Source: Dehalococcoidia bacterium
Lineage (GTDB): Bacteria > Chloroflexota > Dehalococcoidia > GIF9 > AB-539-J10
DNA length: 12,933 nucleotides
Direction of reading: 5' to 3'
NCBI GenBank assembly: GCA_018399375.1
Contig: JAGYOV010000013.1
Location: 1-12,933, forward strand
Made by a program: the position numbers and the translations under genes. Positions 7,991 to 12,933 of this stretch are shown one piece after another. Numbering within the stretch: the stretch's first letter is position 1; each line of letters opens with the position of its first letter. Below the pieces are notes generated by a model that did no database searches, was not told where the DNA came from, and was given only the letters and a program-made list of their open reading frames with translations.

Positions 7991-8672
7991 CGTTTATGCC
8001 AGCTATGGGTTAGCTCCTGTACTGCGAGGAATTTCCTTGCAGGTCCATCAGGGGGAAATTGTCGCCATTATGGGGCCCCATGGGGCAGGTAAAAGCACTA
8101 CCCTCAGGGCAATTTGCGGGATCATTGCCATAACAAATGGAGAGGTTCTTTTTGAGGGACATGCAATTCAGGGGTTGCCAATAGAACAAACGGTGGGAAT
8201 GGGAATGTCCTATGTGGACGAAAACAGGCTGGTATTCCCATCTATGAGCGTTATGGATAATCTCATCCTGGGGACTTATTCCCGCCGCGGTAAAGAAAAG
8301 AAAAATACATTAACACAAAACATCAGGAGTGTTTTTCATCTTTTCCCCATACTGGAAGAGAGGAAAAGACAGGCTGCGGGTACCCTTTCAGGCGGAGAAA
8401 AACAAATGCTAATAATAGCGAGAGCCCTTATGTCAAAGCCAGAGTTATTGCTCTTGGACTGTCCCTCCATGGGGCTGGCGCCACTGCTGGTATCAAAAGT
8501 AATGGACGTCATTGTAAAGTTAAAAGGTCAGGGAATGGGAATTATCTTGGTGGAGCAGGATTCCCCTCTGGCTCTCAACATTGCTGATCGCGGATATGTT
8601 ATAGAGGATGGAAGAATTGCTCAAGAGATCGACTCCCGAGATCCTCTGACAGAAGGGCAAAAAAGGAGATAA
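7974..8672 (+). CDS. livF: ABC importer ATPase, LivF type, lacking the Walker B glutamate
   Basis: The second ATPase subunit, 232 residues, close to the usual LivF length. Walker A is GPHGAGKS (34-41), with His where Asn is common. The signature GTLSGGEKQMLIIARALMS (LSGGE at 138-142) is intact and typical of LivF. Walker B reads LLLLDCPSMGLAP, with D162 followed by C163 where nearly all ABC ATPases have the catalytic Glu; the codon is TGT. The H-loop is VEQ (193-195), as usual for LivF, followed by ADRGYVIEDG, another LivF hallmark. ATG 7974 has GAGGT (7964-7968) upstream and lies inside livG, so the two are probably translationally coupled. No clear terminator follows; guaA ends 70 bases later on the other strand. 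Confidence 0.88.
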   Translation: MLQVNDVYASYGLAPVLRGISLQVHQGEIVAIMGPHGAGKSTTLRAICGIIAITNGEVLFEGHAIQGLPIEQTVGMGMSYVDENRLVFPSMSVMDNLILGTYSRRGKEKKNTLTQNIRSVFHLFPILEERKRQAAGTLSGGEKQMLIIARALMSKPELLLLDCPSMGLAPLLVSKVMDVIVKLKGQGMGIILVEQDSPLALNIADRGYVIEDGRIAQEIDSRDPLTEGQKRR

Positions 8673-8740
8673 TGGCTGCCTCATGGGTTGTGTATCATCC
8701 ATTCCAGACAGCGCTTCTATGCTGGACAAATATCTGCTGA
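8672..8740 (+). CDS. Possible 22-residue ORF after livF
   Basis: An ATG sharing its A with the livF stop (TAATG at 8670-8674) is preceded by AAAAAAGGAG and followed by 22 codons ending in TGA at 8738-8740, just before the 3' end of guaA. The ribosome site and stop-start overlap look like a coupled gene, but the peptide (beginning MAASWVVYHPFQT) is not recognised. It may be the remnant of a decayed downstream gene or mere chance. Confidence 0.2.
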   Translation: MAASWVVYHPFQTALLCWTNIC

Positions 8741-8742
8741 TC

Positions 8743-10425
8743 CTATTCCCACTCTATAGTTGATGGAGGCTTGCTCGTGATATCATAAACCACCCTGTTG
8801 ACGCCGGGAACCTCATTAATTATGCGATCGGACACCCTTGCCAGCAACTCATGTGGCAAACGGGCCCAATCAGCAGTCATAGCATCATCGCTGGTTATAG
8901 CTCTAAATGCCACGAGATAGCCATATGTTCTGTGGTCCCCCATAACTCCCACGCTTCTGACATCTGTAAGCACAGCGAAGCTCTGCCATAACTCCCTGTA
9001 AAGCTTTGCTTTCTTAATTTCATCCATTATTATCCAATCAGCAGCACGAAGCGTTTCCAGACGCTTCTTATTCACTTCTCCAATAACCCGAATAGCAAGG
9101 CCTGGACCAGGGAAAGGTTGCCGCCATATCATTTCCTCCGGCAGACCCAACTTTAACCCTACTTCCCGAACTTCATCTTTGAACAGATAGCGCAACGGTT
9201 CAATCAAAGTAAATTTCATCTTGGGAGGCAAACCACCCACATTGTGATGGCTCTTTATTTTAACTGCTGCGCTGGTTCCGGCAGAGGTACTCTCAATGAT
9301 GTCAGGGTAGAGAGTCCCCTGTGCCAGAAAATCCACCTTCCCAAGTTTAGCTGCCTCTTTCTCGAATATCTGAATGAACTCATTGCCTATAAAGCGACGT
9401 TTAGCTTCAGGGTCAGTTACTCCCTTCAACCTCTGCAAAAATAAAGCGGTAGCATCAACGTACACTATATCCATCTTAAGATTGCGCTTGAAGGTATCAA
9501 GCACCCGCTCAGGCTCTTCTCTGCGCAGCAAGCCATTATTTATGAATATGCAGGTTAACTTATTGCCAATAGCTCGATCAACAAGCGTAGCTGTCACTGC
9601 TGAATCAACTCCGCCGGAAAGAGCACAGACTACTCTACCTTCCCCCACCTGCTCCCTGATTTTGTTTACGCTTTCACTAATAACGCTCTCCGGCGTCCAT
9701 TCACCTTTACAGCCACACACATTATAAACAAAATTCTGCAATATCTTTTTCCCCTGAGAGGTATGACTTACTTCAGGGTGGAACTGAAGGCCAAAAATAT
9801 CCTTGCCATTGCTGATAACAGCTAGCGGAGAATTTTCCGTATAAGCCAGGACTCCAAAGGCAGGGGGAAGATCTGTTACCTCATCACCATGGCTCATCCA
9901 TACGGGGAGAGAAGAAGGGAGCCCACGGAAAAGCGGATTCTCCAGAGCATTTATATGCAAAACGGCATGGCCATACTCGCGCTTTGACCCAGAAACCACT
10001 TCTCCCCCCAGTTGATAAGTTATGGCCTGCATGCCATAGCATACACCTAGTACTGGCAAATGTTTCTCATATACATAAGGCAAAGGCAGAGGAGCACCTG
10101 GTTCATAAACGCTATGGGGACCTCCTGAAAGGATAATGCCTCGAGGATGGAGAGGTACTATTTTCTCCCATGGAGTATCATGGGACACAATTTCGCAATA
10201 AACATGACACTCACGCACGCGCCGGGCAATAAGCATGCTATATTGAGAGCCAAAGTCAACTACTATTATGGTTTCCCGCTTATCGGAAGGTTCTTCCCCC
10301 TCAAGCACAACCTGCTCACCACGCGACTCTTTAGCGAGCTCCAGATAAGTGGAAACTTCTATGTCATCGCTGGTCGCAACCCTGTGGCTAGGCACCTTCT
10401 CCATCGCCATCTCAGAAGTACCCAT
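8743..10425 (-). CDS. guaA: GMP synthase (glutamine-hydrolysing)
   Basis: Converts XMP to GMP with ATP and glutamine in the cytosol. The class I glutamine amidotransferase domain begins at [13 protein letters not shown]. It carries the nucleophile in LGVCYGMQ (Cys132 counted from the GTG at 10434; subtract 3 for the chosen start) and [10 protein letters not shown] with the His/Glu pair (H219, E221). The ATP pyrophosphatase domain has the PP-loop [10 protein letters not shown] (271-280). The dimerisation domain has [15 protein letters not shown] and ends PPSTIEWE, the family C-terminus. About 50 residues precede the first conserved strand, more than usual. Starts possible are GTG 10434, ATG 10425, ATG 10410, ATG 10404 and GTG 10395, none with a convincing ribosome site. 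ATG 10425 is chosen as the first ATG downstream of the predicted promoter. It is convergent with livF and divergent from the tsaC-like gene. Confidence 0.93.
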   Translation of the reverse strand: MGTSEMAMEKVPSHRVATSDDIEVSTYLELAKESRGEQVVLEGEEPSDKRETIIVVDFGSQYSMLIARRVRECHVYCEIVSHDTPWEKIVPLHPRGIILSGGPHSVYEPGAPLPLPYVYEKHLPVLGVCYGMQAITYQLGGEVVSGSKREYGHAVLHINALENPLFRGLPSSLPVWMSHGDEVTDLPPAFGVLAYTENSPLAVISNGKDIFGLQFHPEVSHTSQGKKILQNFVYNVCGCKGEWTPESVISESVNKIREQVGEGRVVCALSGGVDSAVTATLVDRAIGNKLTCIFINNGLLRREEPERVLDTFKRNLKMDIVYVDATALFLQRLKGVTDPEAKRRFIGNEFIQIFEKEAAKLGKVDFLAQGTLYPDIIESTSAGTSAAVKIKSHHNVGGLPPKMKFTLIEPLRYLFKDEVREVGLKLGLPEEMIWRQPFPGPGLAIRVIGEVNKKRLETLRAADWIIMDEIKKAKLYRELWQSFAVLTDVRSVGVMGDHRTYGYLVAFRAITSDDAMTADWARLPHELLARVSDRIINEVPGVNRVVYDITSKPPSTIEWE

Positions 10426-10437
10426 TGAATGCACGCT

Positions 10438-10466
10438 AGCTTATCACCATGCTATACTAGCGTCAA
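10438..10466 (-). promoter_or_regulatory. Candidate guaA promoter
   Basis: On the minus strand, TTGACG (5/6) lies at 10466-10461. The -10 is weak: either TAAGCT at 10443-10438 (17-base spacer, 3/6) or GATAAG at 10445-10440 (15-base spacer, 4/6). Transcription would begin near 10432, arguing against the GTG at 10434 as start unless the mRNA is leaderless. The -35 box lies right beside the start codon of the divergent tsaC-like gene. Confidence 0.35.
10450..10458 (+). promoter_or_regulatory. Extended -10 promoter for the tsaC-like/rpiB genes
   Basis: TGCTATACT fits the extended -10 pattern TGnTATAAT with one mismatch. No good -35 is present at 16-18 bases, which extended -10 promoters tolerate. 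Transcription would start around 10465, only a few bases before the ATG at 10469, so the mRNA would be leaderless or nearly so. The absence of any ribosome site before that ATG agrees with this. Confidence 0.45.
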
Positions 10467-10468
10467 GA

Positions 10469-11113
10469 ATGACAACCACGACAATCAAAGACCAGATCGA
10501 TATAGGAGGAAGAATCCTCAGGGATGGAGGAGTGATCGCCTTTCCCACAGATACAGTATATGGGCTGGGTGCAGACATCCTCAGTTCAAGAGCGGTAGAG
10601 AGAATCTATCAGATAAAAAAGCGCCCGGATCACTTAGCTCTACCCCTATTTATTGCCGATCTGGACCAGTTGAAGAAAATTACCGTCGAGCCAGTGCGAG
10701 AAATTGTTTTATTTTTGGCTCAATACTTCTGGCCAGGAGGGCTTACGCTAGTCCTCCCCAAAGCAAATAACCTGCCAGATTATCTATCTCGAGGCGATAG
10801 CATAGCAGTCCGTATGCCTGATAGCTCCACCTGCATTTCTCTCATTCACCATCTGGGGAGACCGATAACCGGCACCAGCGCCAATATCAGTGGCTATCCT
10901 CCCGCGCTCACTCCCTCCGAAGTGAGCATGCAACTTGGAGATAGAGTTGATTTCGTCATAGAAGGAGAATGCCCGGGAGGTACAGAGTCAACAATCTTGG
11001 ATGTTACGGAGGAAACACCATCGATTCTACGCCAGGGGATCATTCCTGCAGCGCAGATAGAAAGGGTTATCAAGGAACACGAAGAAGGAAGAATTACATG
11101 CGCATCGCTGTAG
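10469..11113 (+). CDS. L-threonylcarbamoyladenylate synthase (TsaC/YwlC/YrdC type)
   Basis: Makes threonylcarbamoyl-AMP from threonine, bicarbonate and ATP, the first step of t6A37 modification of ANN-decoding tRNAs; cytosolic. The 214-residue protein is essentially the YrdC domain, without the extra Sua5 C-terminal domain. Family motifs: GGVIAFPTDTVYGLGAD (20-36), IKKRPDHLALPLFI (49-62; family KxRPxxxPL), YFWPGGLTLVLPK, SIAVRMPD, GRPITGTSANISG, and a C-terminal PGGTESTILDV followed by ILRQG. The open frame continues upstream to ATG 10349, but that lies within guaA and the protein from ATG 10469 already has the full family N-terminus. No ribosome site precedes this ATG; see the promoter entry. 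It overlaps rpiB by 16 bases; pairing of a YwlC-type gene with rpiB also occurs in Bacillus. Confidence 0.9.
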   Translation: MTTTTIKDQIDIGGRILRDGGVIAFPTDTVYGLGADILSSRAVERIYQIKKRPDHLALPLFIADLDQLKKITVEPVREIVLFLAQYFWPGGLTLVLPKANNLPDYLSRGDSIAVRMPDSSTCISLIHHLGRPITGTSANISGYPPALTPSEVSMQLGDRVDFVIEGECPGGTESTILDVTEETPSILRQGIIPAAQIERVIKEHEEGRITCASL

Positions 11114-11544
11114 GTTGCGATCACCGTGGGCTTGAAACGAAGCAGATTGTAATGAAATGCCTAGAAGAATTGGGCTTCTACTACCGCGATTTTGGCACCT
11201 GCAGTTCGGAATCTGTGGACTACCCCGATATAGCACATGAGGTAGGGAAAGCAGTTACCCAAGGAGATTTTGAATACGGCGTCCTAATATGCAGTACGGG
11301 AATAGGCATGAGTATAGCAGCCAATAAAATAAGAGGAATAAGAGCGGCTCTATGCAATAACGTGCTTATGGCACAAAGAAGCCGCCAGCACAATGATGCT
11401 AACATTTTATGCCTAGGGGCAGACGCCCTGGAAGCAGATTTAACGAGAGATATCGTGCGCGCCTACCTGGCTGCTACCTTCGAAGGCAACAGGCATTTGC
11501 GCCGTGTAAATAAAATAAAAAAACTAGAAGAAAGTCAGCAGTGA
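11098..11544 (+). CDS. rpiB: Ribose 5-phosphate isomerase B
   Basis: Interconverts ribose 5-phosphate and ribulose 5-phosphate in the non-oxidative pentose phosphate pathway; RpiB/LacAB family, cytosolic. The 148-residue length is typical. Motifs: AVGCDHRG (4-11), DFGTCSSESVDYPDIA (31-46), LICSTGIGMSIAANKIRGIR at 63-82 with the proposed catalytic Cys65, and RSRQHNDANILCLGA (94-108) with H98. Residue 66 is Ser where Gly is common (CSTG against CGTG), a mild change. The ATG at 11098 is chosen because AAGGAAG (11085-11091) sits six bases upstream and the N-terminus matches the family exactly; the longer open frame from 10969 is artefactual. Pentose phosphate supply connects loosely with the purine genes nearby. 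Confidence 0.93.
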   Translation: MRIAVGCDHRGLETKQIVMKCLEELGFYYRDFGTCSSESVDYPDIAHEVGKAVTQGDFEYGVLICSTGIGMSIAANKIRGIRAALCNNVLMAQRSRQHNDANILCLGADALEADLTRDIVRAYLAATFEGNRHLRRVNKIKKLEESQQ

Positions 11545-11561
11545 ACTCTGCCTAGATAAAA

Positions 11562-11583
11562 GCTTTACATGCAAAGCCATGTA
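11562..11583 (+). repeat. Alternative small hairpins after rpiB
   Basis: Two short inverted repeats interleave. GCTTT (11562-11566) can pair with AAAGC (11573-11577), and TACATG (11566-11571) can pair with CATGTA (11578-11583). The connecting loops are too short for a classical pseudoknot, so they would be alternative hairpins. Confidence 0.35.
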
Positions 11584-11605
11584 GAGAAAAGGAGTGATTT
11601 TCTCT
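11583..11605 (+). repeat. Perfect 8-base inverted repeat before the amidohydrolase gene
   Basis: AGAGAAAA (11583-11590) and TTTTCTCT (11598-11605) are exact inverted copies around the 7-base loop GGAGTGA. The loop holds a ribosome-site-like GGAG. Two TCTCTCCA direct copies follow (11603-11610 and 11622-11629) that could pair with it. The stem is AT-rich with no T-run after it, so it is not a typical Rho-independent terminator; an RNA-processing or attenuation element is possible. Confidence 0.4.
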
Positions 11606-11642
11606 CTCCACGAGGTTTCTATCTCTCCAACGGAAACGCAAA

Positions 11643-12933
11643 ATGAGACAGGGAAGCATTGAAGAAAGGCGCTCCCTGATGAGAGTAGCTCTGGGAAAAG
11701 AGAAAGCCGATATCGTAATCACGGGAGGAGATCTCGTAAATGTCTACAGCGGCGAAATACTCAAAGATTATTCAGTGGCCACAAAGGGGGAAAGAGTTGC
11801 CGCCATAGGAGAAGATCTCTCTCATACCATTGGTTCGCAGACTGAGCTTATCGACGCATCCGGCAAGACCGTTATCCCTGGCTTCATCGATGGGCACACC
11901 CACCTGGCAGGAGCTCCAGTATACTACAGTCCCTATGAGTTCCTTCGCCGCATTATGATAGGCGGTACCACCACCATCATCACCGAGACAATGGAGATAG
12001 CTTTTGCCCAAGGATATGATAGCCTTGCTGGTTTTATCGAGTCGCTTCGGAACCAACCAATAAAATGCTTCGTTACCATTCCCCCGCTGCTTTCTCTTGC
12101 GAGAGAAGACCAACGGGATGCGACAGACACAAACTTAATCAAGGGCCTGATGCAGTCTCCCCTGATAGCTGGTTTGGGGGAGTCTTACTGGCAGATGGTG
12201 CTGGAAAACAATCCTAGATTCTGGGCGCTTTCTGCCGCTGCCATAGATTATGGGAAAACCATAGAAGGGCATTCTGCCGGAGCGAGGGCAGAGAAGTTGT
12301 CCGCTTATCTATGCAGCGGCGTTTCCTCCTGCCATGAATCCACAACCCTGGAAGAAGCTCTTGAGAGATTGCGCCAGGGGATCTGCGTTATGATAAGGGA
12401 GGGGAGTATTCGCAGAGAGCTTGAAGCCATATCAAAGATAAAGGACATGAAAATAGATCTCAGGCGCATAGTGCTGGTAACCGATTCCATTTCACCTCAA
12501 GAACTACAAGAAAAAGGATATATGGAGTATGTGGTACAGAAGGCAATAGACCTGGGAATCGACCCGGTGATTGCAATACAGATGGCCAGCCTGAATGCCG
12601 CAGAGCATTTTCACCTGGATGGCTTTCTCGGGGGAATTGCACCAGGTAGATACGCCGACATCTTAATCATCCCAACCCCCCGGATCATCAAGCCCGAATG
12701 CGTTATCAGCAACGGCACGGTCATTGCCAGAGACGGGGAACTGCTGGTAGAACCACAAAAATATAATTTTTCTACAATGCCTTTGAAGGGCTTCCGTAGA
12801 GTTAGTCCCAAGGAATTTTCTGTCCTCGCAGCAGGGGAAGGAAAACGCTCCAAGGTAAGAGTAATATTCCAGATGACCAAGCTGGTAACCAGAGAGTTCC
12901 TAACCGAGCTCCCCATATCAGATGGAGAAATAA
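11643..12933 (+). CDS. Adenine-deaminase-like amidohydrolase (partial, C-terminus outside window)
   Basis: 430 codons are open to the window edge without a stop. The layout is that of adenine deaminase (Ade, COG1001): ERRSLMRVALG, then ADIVITGGDLVNVYSGEI (22-39), PGFIDGHTHL with H85 and H87, GGTTTIITETMEIA with E118, EGHSAG with H210, SSCHE with H231, VTDS with D281, and AIQMASLNAAEHF. A C-terminal domain starts after about residue 370. The metal-ligand residues expected of the superfamily are present. Family motifs HIESS, DGHxPG, SSDHE and CTDD are changed to HLAGA, EGHSAG, SSCHE and VTDS. Adenine to hypoxanthine deamination is therefore only a family guess; another purine or cyclic amide substrate is possible. 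The start at ATG 11643 matches the family N-terminus, although the ribosome site is weak. It lies 98 bases after rpiB. Confidence 0.8.
   Translation, partial: MRQGSIEERRSLMRVALGKEKADIVITGGDLVNVYSGEILKDYSVATKGERVAAIGEDLSHTIGSQTELIDASGKTVIPGFIDGHTHLAGAPVYYSPYEFLRRIMIGGTTTIITETMEIAFAQGYDSLAGFIESLRNQPIKCFVTIPPLLSLAREDQRDATDTNLIKGLMQSPLIAGLGESYWQMVLENNPRFWALSAAAIDYGKTIEGHSAGARAEKLSAYLCSGVSSCHESTTLEEALERLRQGICVMIREGSIRRELEAISKIKDMKIDLRRIVLVTDSISPQELQEKGYMEYVVQKAIDLGIDPVIAIQMASLNAAEHFHLDGFLGGIAPGRYADILIIPTPRIIKPECVISNGTVIARDGELLVEPQKYNFSTMPLKGFRRVSPKEFSVLAAGEGKRSKVRVIFQMTKLVTREFLTELPISDGEI

Noticed and set aside
10969..11097. A longer RpiB with an N-terminal extension from 10969.
   Set aside because: The extension overlaps conserved tsaC-like coding sequence, and the ATG at 11098 has a good ribosome site and the exact family N-terminus.
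11545..11642. A purine riboswitch before the adenine-deaminase-like gene.
   Set aside because: GAGGTTTCTATC recalls part of the purine riboswitch core, but the remaining conserved core and three-way junction are absent.
1..12933. Mobile elements, CRISPR arrays, toxin-antitoxin or phage-defence genes.
   Set aside because: No transposase, integrase, regularly spaced repeats or defence-type domains were seen on either strand.

Overview
The window looks like a housekeeping stretch of a bacterial chromosome with moderate GC. Gene content and protein style (an MEP-pathway IspE next to RsmA, a class II CCA-adding enzyme, a DegV protein, a complete Liv-type transporter, GuaA, a TsaC/RpiB pair) suggest Chloroflexota, perhaps Dehalococcoidia. 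This placement is an impression from protein similarity, not a computed result. There are no rRNA, tRNA, CRISPR, phage, insertion-sequence or plasmid features. Every main gene is intact except the two cut by the window edges, and no stretch longer than about 230 bases lacks a gene.

Layout. Bases 1-1625 (+) hold the end of rsmA, then ispE and a small VTT/DedA-like membrane protein; rsmA and ispE overlap. cca (-) converges on the membrane-protein gene, and their 3' ends overlap by 56 bases. A 229-base divergent region (2851-3079) carries good promoter matches for cca (-) and for degV (+). A five-gene ABC importer follows on +: substrate-binding lipoprotein, LivH, LivM, LivG and LivF (3976-8672), tightly packed, with overlaps at livM/livG and livG/livF. 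guaA (-) converges on livF. Divergent to guaA, with about 40 bases between starts, runs a + strand group: TsaC/YwlC-type threonylcarbamoyl-AMP synthase, rpiB (16-base overlap), and after a 98-base structured gap an adenine-deaminase-like amidohydrolase cut off by the right edge.

How the genes fit together. Several serve RNA and translation (16S rRNA dimethylation, tRNA CCA ends, t6A on tRNA). Others serve central metabolism: isoprenoid precursors, pentose phosphates, GMP synthesis and possibly purine salvage. The importer is annotated from branched-chain amino acid transporters, but its real ligand is open.

I see no clear previously undescribed multi-gene system. The observations most worth a second look are: (a) the importer's two ATPases carry complementary substitutions that fall in the same composite ATP site, which would make it an asymmetric ATPase pair; (b) the adenine-deaminase-like enzyme keeps the expected metal ligands but lacks several family substrate-pocket motifs; (c) guaA and the tsaC-like gene have interleaved divergent promoters, with the tsaC-like mRNA predicted to be nearly leaderless; (d) there are inverted repeats between rpiB and the amidohydrolase gene.
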